Part shown: positions 56,770-64,000 of the stretch, piece by piece | How the letters are laid out: every line of letters begins with the position of its first letter | Numbering within the stretch: the first letter of the stretch is position 1 | Source of the DNA: Deinandra increscens subsp. villosa | Taxonomy: Eukaryota; Streptophyta; Magnoliopsida; Asterales; Asteraceae | DNA: 64,000 nt | NCBI GenBank assembly: GCA_039602395.1 | Contig: JBCNJP010000013.1 | Span: forward strand, 19,249,068-19,313,067 | Direction: 5' to 3' | Made by a program: the position numbers and the translations under genes | Notes under the pieces: model-generated | What the model saw: the letters and a program-made list of their open reading frames with translations, nothing else | What the model was told of the DNA's origin: nothing | The model's database searches: none

Positions 56770-57370
56770 TTTCCTTTGCGTTATTTGTTTTAACCTGTTT
56801 TATATCGATCTTCTTCATGCGTAAATTTAGAAACAACATGCGTGATTATAGAAAGTCAAGTTTTATATTTCTTTAATATATGTTCATGTTTTTTTTCTTT
56901 TTTTATAGTATTATGTTTGCGTTATTTATTTAATAATTGCGTAATTTTTATTTATGTTGTGGTTTTTTTCTTTTTATATGTTTTGCGTGATTAGTTATTT
57001 TAGTTTTTTAGTGTTTTTAAATTCATGTGTTGCGTTATTGTTGTAACTTTATTTTCTTCGAGTTTGTTAATGCGTGAAAATTCAAGTTAAATGCGTGATA
57101 ATAGAATCTGAAAATTTTTAAGTTATGTTCATCTGTTTTTATCTAAAGTAACTCACAATTTTATTTTTTGCGTAATTATGGTGTTTTTTGTAGTTAACCT
57201 TGCCTATTTGTTAATGTTTAATTGTTTTTTTGCAGAGACATTGAAAATGTTTTTAGGTTTTTTTGTGTTTATGTGTTTGCGTGATTATTTTTAATATTTG
57301 CGTAATTTGATAGTTTGTTTTAACGTTTTTTATAATAATTTCATAAATTTATCTTTTGCGTGATTATATT
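56770..57370 (+). repeat. left array of GCGT(G/T/A)ATT motifs
   Basis: About 13 copies by eye of (A/T)TGCGT followed by GATT, TATT or AATT, all on the plus strand, at irregular spacing of 15 to 130 bases. The opposite orientation (ACGC) is almost absent here. Confidence 0.8.
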
Positions 57371-57522
57371 ACTTTTTAATTTTTTGTTTAAAAATCACAC
57401 ATATTTATATATGTTTTTTTTATTATTTTAAATGTTTTTATAAATTAAGGTAAATATAAAACAACGCAAATGAATAAATAAAAATGATGAAATAAAAAAC
57501 ATAAATTGTTATTATTATTAAA

Positions 57523-57906
57523 TTAGAACAAGATACATTCATTTCTAATAGATTTCAACTGATAAGCTTGTAGAAAATCATTTTTTAACTCTAGAGAGGC
57601 ACTCATAGCCTCTAGTATCTTGTTTATTGCCTCCATCTGCTCCATGTCCGTTTTGTTCTGATCTAACATGAACACACGGGCAATATCTTTAAGTGAATTC
57701 TTTGGCAGACTTTCGATCTTCTGCGTGATTTCGTCCCTGGCTTGCGTATTTTCTTTCAGACTCTCGAAATTTTGTTCGGGGACGTCTATCAGTAATTTTT
57801 CCTTATTGTACTCTAGCATTATTTGCCTTGTTAACTTCTCCTTTAGGGCGTTGACGTTGTTGTTGGTTTCTGTGTTGTTGGATGAGGAGGAGGAAGATGA
57901 AGACAT
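57523..57906 (-). CDS. small hypothetical protein A (127 aa), Ser-rich start, helical
   Basis: Intact ORF. I chose the ATG at 57906 (MSSSSSSSSNNTE) over one 23 codons upstream because the serine-rich start matches that of the partner gene and sits 83 bases below a TATATAA at 57989-57995 (minus strand). After the serine/asparagine lead, the chain is charged and likely all-helical (ALKEKLTRQIMLEYNKEKLL, then IDVPEQNFESL, then KNSLKDIARVFMLDQNKTDM). It ends with an ordinary C-terminus (NECILF). No signal peptide, membrane segment, zinc finger or catalytic motif is visible. Not recognised. It shares an L-(x)-DVPE-x-x-F string with the partner gene, a weak hint of common origin. It is transcribed away from that gene. 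Confidence 0.65.
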   Translation of the reverse strand: MSSSSSSSSNNTETNNNVNALKEKLTRQIMLEYNKEKLLIDVPEQNFESLKENTQARDEITQKIESLPKNSLKDIARVFMLDQNKTDMEQMEAINKILEAMSASLELKNDFLQAYQLKSIRNECILF

Positions 57907-57988
57907 TTTTTGGTATTTGATTTGATGTTTTTTTTTTGAAATGATCTGTGTTTTTTCCGTGTTTTTAAATTTCAATCGAGTGCCCTAG

Positions 57989-57995
57989 TTATATA
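57989..57995 (-). promoter_or_regulatory. TATA box of gene A
   Basis: TATATAA on the minus strand (CTATATAACTAGGG), 83 bases upstream of the ATG at 57906. Spacing fits a plant core promoter with a short 5' leader. Confidence 0.6.
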
Positions 57996-58190
57996 GACGG
58001 GAGGCTAATGAGATTTTTCGCGTGGTATTAAATGATTCGCCTGGTTTTTTATTTACTACGGTGTAAATGGTGTAAATGGGGGGTGGTTGGGGATGTGAAA
58101 TGAGTCAGTCGGTATAAAGTTTTTACCTTTTATTTATGTAATTTTTTAATTGTTTCCGACATTTCATTTCCCTCCATTTTTCTGTTTCTG

Positions 58191-58199
58191 TATATATAT
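58191..58199 (+). promoter_or_regulatory. TATA box of gene B
   Basis: TATATATAT in a CTG-TATATATATTGCG setting, about 90 bases upstream of the ATG at 58286. With the TATA box of gene A it leaves about 195 bases of shared divergent promoter (57996-58190). Confidence 0.6.
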
Positions 58200-58285
58200 T
58201 GCGTTTTTCCTCATGCAAATGCAAAATCCCCAAAACTTCCATCTAAACTCATACCTTTCTTCTTCTCTTTTCATATATATATAAA

Positions 58286-58627
58286 ATGGCTTCTTCTTCT
58301 TCTAACCCTAATTTTGATGCTAAAAAACCTGTCATGCAACTGGTTGAACAGATGCATGCGAAGGAAGCCAAGGATGATCGCATCATGCGTAATTCCTTTG
58401 GCATGATGAGGGGGTTGACCGTCAACAGCATCCAAGGGAACATTAGGATGCTGAATGATCTTCTGGATGTGCCGGAGTCGGCTTTCAAAGACGCTGCTGC
58501 TCAGTATATTGCTCAGCAGTTTCAGTTGAAGGAGGAAATTCACTCCCTTCTTACTGGTGTTGTAGATAGCACCATTAAGAAGGGTAAAGACAGGGTTGAA
58601 GCTTCTGAGTTCTTGAAGAACCTTTAG
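58286..58627 (+). CDS. small hypothetical protein B (113 aa), Ser-rich start, helical
   Basis: Intact ORF from the first ATG after the TATA box (context AAAATGGCTTC, good for plants). The protein starts MASSSSNPNFDAKKP and then appears all-helical (VMQLVEQMHAKEAKDDRIMR, then NDLLDVPESAFKDAAAQYIA, then KEEIHSLLTGVVDSTIKKGK). No membrane segment, metal-binding pattern or catalytic motif. Not recognised. LLDVPESAF resembles LLIDVPEQNF of gene A, which may mean the two are diverged copies. Divergent pairing, intact frames and core promoters on both sides suggest that both are expressed or were until recently. They could be DNA-binding accessory proteins of the element, but this is only a guess from their place between the motif arrays. 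Confidence 0.68.
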   Translation: MASSSSNPNFDAKKPVMQLVEQMHAKEAKDDRIMRNSFGMMRGLTVNSIQGNIRMLNDLLDVPESAFKDAAAQYIAQQFQLKEEIHSLLTGVVDSTIKKGKDRVEASEFLKNL

Positions 58628-58789
58628 GCACCCATTTTTTTGTGTTTTTTTTTTTGTTGTTTTTTGATGGTTTTTTATATTTAATAGTAGTTAGTAAATT
58701 TACTAATTGTAAATTTTTTATGGATATTATTAACATATGATAGTATTTTCTTTTGTTTAATCTATTACATTCTCTGCATTTTTGTATTT

Positions 58790-59500
58790 ATATGCTTTGC
58801 GTTATTTTTATTTGAACAACATGCGTGATTTGTGTTAAGTGTGTAACAGGTGGTTATTGGGTGATATTTTCAGTGTAAAACATGCGTTATTTTACTTTGA
58901 ATAACTTGCGTGATTTTAAGAACATCATGCGTGATTTTTAGAACAACGTGCGTGATTTTTTAAATATACACATTTTAAATCTGTTAGATTTTAATGAGTG
59001 ATTTATTTATATGAATAAATAAAGTTTATATTAAAGTTTAAATCTGTTAGGTTTTAATGAGTGAAACAATTAGTTTTTTATGCGTGATTTTATATCTAAT
59101 ATTCGTTATTTTTATGTATAAAAAGTAAGTTTGCGTTTTTGTTAATGAGTTTTTGGTATAGTATGCGTGATATTATGTATAAAAATTAACAATGTGTTAT
59201 TTTATTTGAATACATGCGGTTATATTTAAAGTGTAAAACAGTTATTGTGTGTTTTTTGGGTGTTATTGTGATTTTTTAAAATTATATGCGTTTTTTTTTA
59301 ATTTTTGATATGAGTTTTTTTATTTAATACATGCGTTTATATGAATAAATGCGGTTTTTTTAAAGTCTAAGGGTGTCCGTGTTTTCTGAGTTTTTTAGTG
59401 TATGCGTTATTTTTATGTCAAATATTCGTTATTTGTTTAAAGATTTATGTTTTTGCGTTTTATTTGTTTGATGCGTAAATATTTTGTCATATGCGTTTTT
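58790..59500 (+). repeat. right array of GCGT(G/T)ATT motifs
   Basis: About 15 GCGT motifs by eye, most as ATGCGTGATT or ATGCGTTATT, again all on the plus strand, as in the left array. Some are in close pairs (for example CATGCGTGATT twice around 58925-58955). Confidence 0.8.
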
Positions 59501-59675
59501 TTATTTAAAGGTTAAAAGACTTTAATACCCTTTTTAATGACTCCGCGTGTTTTTTTTTAATTAAGTACACGTGTTTTATTTTAGCGCCGTCAGATAAAAA
59601 AAACGCGGAGATGAGCGGTTGAGCGTCCTGCGCACGCTTCGCACGCAAATCGTCCTTTGTATAGTAACTTTCCTC

Positions 59676-59686
59676 TATATATTATG

Positions 59687-59741
<55 letters not shown>
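59676..59741. repeat. (TA)n microsatellite
   Basis: TA tract, slightly imperfect at its left end, joining the 3.06-kb element to the next TIR element. Confidence 0.95.
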
Positions 59742-59745
<4 letters not shown>

Positions 59746-59916
59746 TAGGTTCAAATGAGAACTTTTTGTTTGAGAACTTTTGAGAACTAAATCTCAACCA
59801 CAAATTTCAGGGGGGGACCACTACAATTCATGGGAGGGGGATACATGTAAATAAACTTGTGGCTCAAATTAGTTCTTTTTAGTTCTCAAATCAAATTGGT
59901 TCTCAAATGATCCTCT

Positions 59917-59919
<3 letters not shown>
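59742..59919. mobile_element. 178-bp TIR element in (TA)n, copy 2 (inverted)
   Basis: Reverse-complement copy of 48008-48184, differing at only a handful of positions and by one or two small indels. Left end GGGTTAGGTTCAAATGAGAA, right end complement of GGGAGAGGATCATTTGAGAA. Flanked by long (TA)n tracts on both sides. Confidence 0.9.
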
Positions 59920-59979
<60 letters not shown>

Positions 59980-59980
<1 letters not shown>

Positions 59981-60360
59981 TGGGTTAAAATAAGAAGTAT
60001 TTTTCTGTAAGAAGTGAAAAAAGTACATATTGCGTTAGATATTAATGCATGGTGTTATCATTTAATTGTGTTTTTGGTAAACATATGAGAATCCTAAAGT
60101 AGAAAACATTATTTTTTGAATTTCAAACACCATTTATTGAGAATTATTAAAATAGGATTGTGTCACGATATTAGTACATTATGTTATCTTCTAATTTTAA
60201 TTTTGATAAACATATGACCTTTTAAAATGGGAAAAAAATTTATATAGTGTCATATATTTACCAAATATATGATTAAAACATAATGCCATGTATTAATATC
60301 TAACACATCATGTACTTCTTACACTTCTTACGCAATAATGTTTTTTACAATAACCATACC
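59980..60360. mobile_element. about 380-bp TIR element between microsatellites
   Basis: The left part (AAGAAGTATTTTT, GTAAGAAGTGAAAAAAGTAC, then TTAGATATTAATGCATG) is matched in reverse complement by the right part (CATGTATTAATATCTAA, GTACTTCTTACACTTCTTAC). Left flank is (TA)n then (GA)n; right flank is (TA)n at 60361-60375. The exact ends are less clear than for its neighbours. Confidence 0.7.
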
Positions 60361-60375
60361 TTATATATATATATA

Positions 60376-60554
60376 GGGATGGGAAGTAATAATAACCCTC
60401 TCTTATAGTGATAACCAAATAACTTCATCTTAGTGGTTGGATCAAAAAGCTGGTGCAATGGATGAGTGCTAAGTGACACTGACTTGTTTTCTTTTTTTTT
60501 TAATTGAAAGGGTATAAGTGGTATTTTAACTAAAAGAAAAAGTCTCACCCCCAT
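60376..60554. mobile_element. terminus of a further (TA)n-associated element
   Basis: Starts GGGATGGGAAGTAATAATAA right after (TA)n, like the other elements of the chain. No matching right terminus was found before the inverted repeat at 60555, so it may be truncated. Confidence 0.45.
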
Positions 60555-60906
60555 TTTTAAAATGGCTATAACATTTTTATCTGAAGTCGGTTTTTTATAA
60601 AAATTATATCATTAAACTCGCCTCATTTTTATCTTTAATTCGGATGTGGTCCCAACTTTTTTTGAAACTTTTTTTTAAACGTCCGTATTAACATCAATGT
60701 TACAAAAAAAAGGGCACCGCGCCACAAAAAAAAAGGCATCAGTGTGCTACTTTTTGTAACATTACATGTCAGTACGAATGTTTGGGAAAAAATATCAAAA
60801 AAAGTCAGGACCACATCTGAATTAAAGATAAAAGTACGGCGAGTCCAACGGTATTTTTTTTATAAAATAAACGACTTCAAATAAAAACGTTATAGTCATT
60901 TTAAAA
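60555..60906. mobile_element. diverged foldback element
   Basis: The left arm (TTTTAAAATGGCTATAAC, then CTGAAGTCG and GGATGTGGTCC) is matched in reverse complement by the right arm (GGACCACATC, CGACTTCA, GTTATAGTCATTTTAAAA), with about a quarter of positions changed. No gene. The MULE terminus begins right at its right edge. Confidence 0.65.
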
Positions 60907-61265
60907 GGGAAATTGGTTTTAATTAATCCCAACTATTCATATTTGGTAAATAATAATCCCAACTATCGAATTGGTATTTAACACTTCAAACTTAACAACA
61001 TTTGTCTTCTAGTAAGCCTTCTATAACAGATTTTTAACCCCGTTAAATTATTGCTGACTTGGCATCCTTACTGGAATTAAAAAAAAACGTTTAAGTTGAT
61101 GATGTGGCATAAATCCCGTTTCCCACCCCCCCCCCCTTTTAAGTCGATGTCTGACCTTAAAAAAAACCCCATTTCTCTTCTATTTCGAGCCCTAGATTTT
61201 CAATTGGGTTCTTCAAATCCCGTTTTCTATTCAATCGAACGCCAAACACACTCTGAAATCTATCG

Positions 61266-61430
61266 ATGAGTTCGTCTTCTTCATCCAACTACATGAGAAA
61301 CTCGATAATCTTCAAAACTGATGCGCGTGGTAATCTGTATTGTGAGCACGACGTAGTTGCGACTCGTAGGGTTGCGGGAGTTGGAAAAGCTCGAGCTGGC
61401 TGTCAATTTTATGGATGTCCACACTGGCCG
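61266..61430 (+). CDS. GRF-type zinc-finger protein, exon 1
   Basis: First of two exons of a 154-residue protein. It starts at the first ATG (MSSSSSSNYMRNSI) and ends at CACTGGCCG before the donor GTATGTTC. It encodes the first half of a GRF zinc finger: YCEHD (C26), then AGCQFYGCPHWP (C46, C51). The domain is completed in exon 2. GRF fingers bind nucleic acid in several eukaryotic DNA-repair and topoisomerase proteins, and occur in many small plant proteins of unknown role. The first ligand pair reads C-x-H instead of the more usual C-x-C. Confidence 0.8.
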
Positions 61431-61502
61431 GTATGTTCTAATGTTTCAATTCAGATCATTACGTTTATTAACGTGTATTTCTTGTCCGTTTTCTATGTGT
61501 AG

Positions 61503-61802
61503 AGGAATGGTTGCGGCTTTTTCATGTGGAAGGAAGATCTGGATAACATTCTTAGAGACATGGGTTACATCCCTTTCACTGCTGCTACAAGTTCAGAAAC
61601 AACACAACTGAAGATTCAAAATCTCGAGCTTCAGAACTTTATCTTGAAAGAGGAGAACAAGAAATTGAAATTAGCAAGTAGAATGTTTAAGTTTAATTCT
61701 CTGTCATTTTGGTGTGTAGTTGCTGTTGTAATTGCTATTCAATCTCATGTACTATTTTGGTTAAGTGAAATGAAGGAATATGTTAATGGTTTAAGAAGTT
61801 GA
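61503..61802 (+). CDS. GRF-type zinc-finger protein, exon 2
   Basis: Follows acceptor TATGTGTAG. It begins RNGCGFFMWKEDLDNIL, which supplies the last cysteine and the FF-x-W signature of the GRF finger. A probable short coiled coil follows (IQNLELQNFILKEENKKLKL), then a hydrophobic segment FWCVVAVVIAIQSHVLFWL, near the C-terminus, likely membrane-spanning. This order (GRF, coiled coil, C-terminal anchor) is seen in small plant proteins of the At4g04775-like type. Frame and splice sites are intact, so the gene can be functional. The stop at 61802 is 645 bases from the stop of the convergent transposase gene. Confidence 0.8.
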   Translation, partial: RNGCGFFMWKEDLDNILRDMGYIPFTAATSSETTQLKIQNLELQNFILKEENKKLKLASRMFKFNSLSFWCVVAVVIAIQSHVLFWLSEMKEYVNGLRS

Positions 61803-62447
61803 TTGTGTTGCTGTTGCTTTGGTTTTAATTGTGTTACTGCTGAGTTTGAGATGGGATAAAACACCAAAGCGTAAGAAATTGAATGAATAATTTAAATTTG
61901 ATGGTTTAATTCTCATTTTGATTTTGCACTCATTTAACCATGGAATTCTGGCTGCTGGTCTAAGACTTGTGGTTTAGTACTGGTTTCTCATTTGGCCATG
62001 AATGTCAAGTGATGTATGCTTAACCATGTGTTGCATCAGTTTGACCATAAAAGTCAAACAATGGTTGTTTTGGCATGGAACACCAATTGCAGTCAATAAT
62101 ATCTGTTTATATGGTTTAATAAGCAAGGTCTGTTTTGACCATATATCACTTAAACATTGGTGTAATGGCACCAATTAACCCATTTTAACAAGCAAGGTCT
62201 GTTTTGACAATAACATTAGTGTAATGACAGTTTTGAGTAACATGTAAGGAACACTAATACAAATGAAATCAGAAATACCAATAGCATTTGGTTTAACAAG
62301 CAAGGTCTGTTTTGACCAATAAAGTCAAACAAGAGCAGTTTAACAAACACACAAAATAGCAATAAAGTCATAGTTTGACCAACTTCTAACAAAAGATACC
62401 AAACACACAAAATAAGTTACTGGACTCCTCCATGAGTTTCAGTCAAG
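61803..62447. other. convergent intergenic region with repeated motif
   Basis: Separates the two 3' ends in the MULE. AAGCAAGGTCTGTTTTGAC occurs three times (near 62124, 62190 and 62299), and GTCAA(A)CAA-type and ACCAATT strings recur around it. No ORF. Such repeats between convergent genes could act in termination or be remnants of tandem duplication. Confidence 0.6.
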
Positions 62448-63488
62448 TCAAACAAGTGCAGTCCTGCCCCTGCCCCTTCCTCTGCCCCTTCCCCTGCCTC
62501 TACCTATATCACTTGGACTAGTAACCTCCTCCCCTTGTTTCTTTGGTCTGCCTCTGGGTCTTTTAGCCACTGGTTCACTAACATTTTCCTTTGTGCACTT
62601 CCTCTTGTTATGTCCCCTTTCTTTGCAGTTACTACATGTCATGACCACACCATGTTTGGTCAACTTACCTGGTTTTTTAGGATCTTCATGTGGATTCCTT
62701 TTCCTATTTTTCTTTGGTCTACCGGGTTGTACCTTGATGGGAGGTGGATCAAGTGGACATTCAATGCTAGGCCAAAATTTCTGACTTGGTAATGGAGGAA
62801 TTGTGTATTCATATGCCTTCATGTAAAAATCCTTGGTGAAGCATTTAGCAACATAATCCTCAACCGGTTCCCTTTTAAAACTAACTGCTGCACACACATG
62901 CTTGCAAGGTATTCCTGTCAGATTCCATTTTTTGCAAGTGCATGTCCTGTTTAGCAAATCAACAGTTACATCATCAAACATCCTTACCTGGAATACATTA
63001 ACAGAAGAAGGAAAAATTTCACATTTATAAGCCCAACTCTTCTCTTTTTCTAGTTTCATTTGAATCCTAGGACATACAACAAAGTCCTTGGCAAGCATTT
63101 CTTGATGTGTCCTGGTTAATCTTGTCATAAAGGCAATCCTGATATCTTCCAACATGTCTATAAGATGTTTAGATCTTGCTTGTATGATATAGCCATTAAA
63201 AGTCTCTGTCATATTGTTCACAATCACATCAGAAGTGGTCCTGTTATCAAGAAAGCACCTTACAAAGCACTTTGGGTTTTGCTTGATAAAAGCTTCATAT
63301 CCATCATTAGACAAAGCCTTCAATGCCTCAACTGCTTTATTATAGTCAGCCTCATTGTATGACCTCACAGCTTTCCAAAAAGCCTCCTTCAAATCAGCTC
63401 CCTTAAATGTCTTATGCCAATTAGAATAAATATGTCTTGCACAATTCCTATGCTCATCATTTGGCCATACAGAACACACAACATTCAA
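62448..63488 (-). CDS. MuDR-type MULE transposase, 3' exon
   Basis: 346 codons open without damage. Starting inside the transposase core (NVVCSVWPNDEHRNCARHIY, then FKGADLKEAFWKAV), it includes FNGYIIQARSKHLIDMLEDI, which is typical of plant MULE transposases. The SWIM zinc finger is near residue 185 (CTCKKWNLTGIPCKH). After it is VEDYVAKCFTKDFYMKAY, then a lysine/proline-rich AT-hook-like stretch (GRPKKNRKRN). A CCHC knuckle follows near residue 290 (CSNCKERGHNKRKC), then a second GRPKK. The C-terminus is a (GR)n tail. The protein binds element ends and carries out cut-and-paste transposition. The ATG at 63488 is internal; translation begins further upstream, beyond the intron at about 63489-63565. 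Confidence 0.9.
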   Translation of the reverse strand: MNVVCSVWPNDEHRNCARHIYSNWHKTFKGADLKEAFWKAVRSYNEADYNKAVEALKALSNDGYEAFIKQNPKCFVRCFLDNRTTSDVIVNNMTETFNGYIIQARSKHLIDMLEDIRIAFMTRLTRTHQEMLAKDFVVCPRIQMKLEKEKSWAYKCEIFPSSVNVFQVRMFDDVTVDLLNRTCTCKKWNLTGIPCKHVCAAVSFKREPVEDYVAKCFTKDFYMKAYEYTIPPLPSQKFWPSIECPLDPPPIKVQPGRPKKNRKRNPHEDPKKPGKLTKHGVVMTCSNCKERGHNKRKCTKENVSEPVAKRPRGRPKKQGEEVTSPSDIGRGRGRGRGRGRGRTALV

Positions 63489-63565
63489 TAAACCATGTTA
63501 TCATCAACATGTAACCAATTAAAGTTGTTATAAATAAAGTGTAACACATGTAAACTTATAAAGTA

Positions 63566-64000
63566 TATGTACCTTTTGTTGATCAGAAACAAGTGTCCAT
63601 CCTTCTCCACCATCATTGACATCTACACATTTTTTTAATTCCTCCATGAACCAATGCCAACTATCATTATTCTCACCTTCAACAACTGCCCATGCAAGTG
63701 GATACATTTGTTCATTACCATCCCTACCAACAGCAGCCAATAACATTCCTCCTAGGAATGTTTTCAAGAAACAACCATCCAAGCATAATACCTTCCTACA
63801 ACCATACATGAATCCCTTCTTCAAACCATCAAAGCAAATAAAGATCCTGAAAATGTGTCCGATGAAGTTGGGTCAGCTAGTGGGGCTGTTACCAGGTTGA
63901 ATGTTGATGTTGGTTAACATTCCTTAAACAAGATAAGTAAGAAGCTAGCTTGCCATAGTGCATCTTCATTGACCCATGTAGCATATGATGTGCACTCCTC
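63566..64000 (-). pseudogene. MULE transposase upstream exon, with stop and frameshift
   Basis: The DDE-domain part reads FICFDGLKKGFMYGCRKVLC, then LDGCFLKTFLGGMLLAAVGRDG with the first catalytic aspartate (LDG), then WHWFMEELKKC and LVSDQQK. The donor AAAG-GTACAT lies at about 63571. The expected acceptor before exon 2 (protein continues LLNVVCSVWP) does not show a clean AG. Upstream of the core an in-frame TGA occurs near 63879, and the N-terminal part (HYGKLASYLSCLRNVN) is in another frame, changing near 63905. So this copy appears disabled, unless these are sequencing errors near a read end. The gene continues off the window. Confidence 0.75.

Larger units (their letters stand above)
56615..59675. 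mobile_element. 3.06-kb TIR element in (TA)n carrying two small genes
   Basis: Left terminus GTGAAAGTTCAAATACAAAG; right terminus, read inward, GAGGAAAGTTACTATACAAA. Both continue with a shared CGTGCGAAG about 10 bases further in. (TA)n tracts flank both ends (56572-56614 and 59676-59741). The centre holds two divergent genes (57523-57906 minus, 58286-58627 plus) with TATA boxes. The arms, 56770-57370 and 58795-59500, are T-rich and repeat ATGCGTGATT or TTGCGTTATT. No known transposase motif is seen. The whole resembles a cargo-bearing or autonomous member of the (TA)n-associated family represented by its small neighbours. Confidence 0.75.
60907..64000. mobile_element. MULE with GRF gene and transposase, right end off window
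   Basis: The left terminus begins GGGAAATTGGTTTTAATTAA and has the same layout as the 362-bp MITE at 16718 (GGAAAATTGGATTTTAATAA, then a second AATAATAAT(C/A)C block about 45 bases in). Inside are a GRF zinc-finger gene (61266-61802, plus) and, convergent, a MuDR-type transposase gene (minus, running off the window). The 9-bp TSD cannot be tested because the right end is absent. Membership of the GRF gene in the element is inferred from its place between terminus and transposase. Confidence 0.65.

Overview
This is a plant nuclear genome window, almost certainly from a eudicot and possibly from a composite (Asteraceae). The family guess rests only on the general look of the repeats. The reasons are introns with plant splice sites, an AVT1-type amino-acid transporter exon, and dense nesting of plant transposable elements: L1-type LINEs, Tat-type Ty3/gypsy, several Ty1/copia lineages, MULE, hAT, Helitron and many MITE or foldback elements. 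Two runs of exactly 500 N (12820-12819+500 and 28320-28819) are placeholder scaffold gaps of unknown true size.

Layout. 649-6322 is a full-length but decayed LINE with a 15-bp target-site duplication (TSD). 6323-7841 holds a Helitron end and a hAT-like MITE. 7842-12819 is the 5' LTR, gag, protease, RT and two RNase H domains of a Tat-type gypsy element that runs into gap 1. 13320-14760 is the gag-protease end of a minus-strand copia. 14925-17128 holds two foldback elements, one split by a 362-bp MULE-type MITE with a 9-bp TSD. 17328-20700 is a 5'-truncated LINE. 20709-27540 is mostly unrecognised AT-rich DNA with small TIR and SINE-like relics. 27572-28179 is one exon of an AVT1-like transporter, the only clear host gene, cut off by gap 2. 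28820-37945 is a sirevirus-like copia with an env-position ORF interrupted by a hAT MITE. 37946-39302 holds Helitron-like tandem copies. 39303-45796 is a minus-strand copia with 0.84- and 0.91-kb LTRs. 46823-48001 is a complete non-autonomous Helitron. 48233-55249 is a minus-strand copia carrying a 2.46-kb solo LTR of another element inside integrase.

The most unusual part is 46.8-60.4 kb. A chain of unrelated TIR elements (48008-48184, 55291-55956, 55969-56366, 56381-56571, 56615-59675, 59742-59919, about 59980-60360, and 60376 onward) sits like beads, separated only by (TA)n tracts. Most begin with a related terminus, roughly TATAGGG followed by a purine-rich AGGTT. The Helitron and a copia also inserted into the (TA)n tracts. 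The largest bead, 56615-59675, carries two small divergently transcribed intact genes, each with a TATA box, flanked by arms that repeat ATGCGTGATT/TTGCGTTATT about 28 times, all on one strand. I regard it as the best candidate here for an undescribed mobile system.

From 60907 to the window end lies a MULE. Its left terminus resembles the 362-bp MITE at 16718. It holds an intact GRF zinc-finger/coiled-coil/membrane protein gene and, convergent to it, a MuDR-type transposase gene with SWIM and CCHC fingers that carries an in-frame stop and a frameshift near the window edge. The two-gene convergent plan recalls MuDR (mudrA/mudrB), but the second gene is of a different family.
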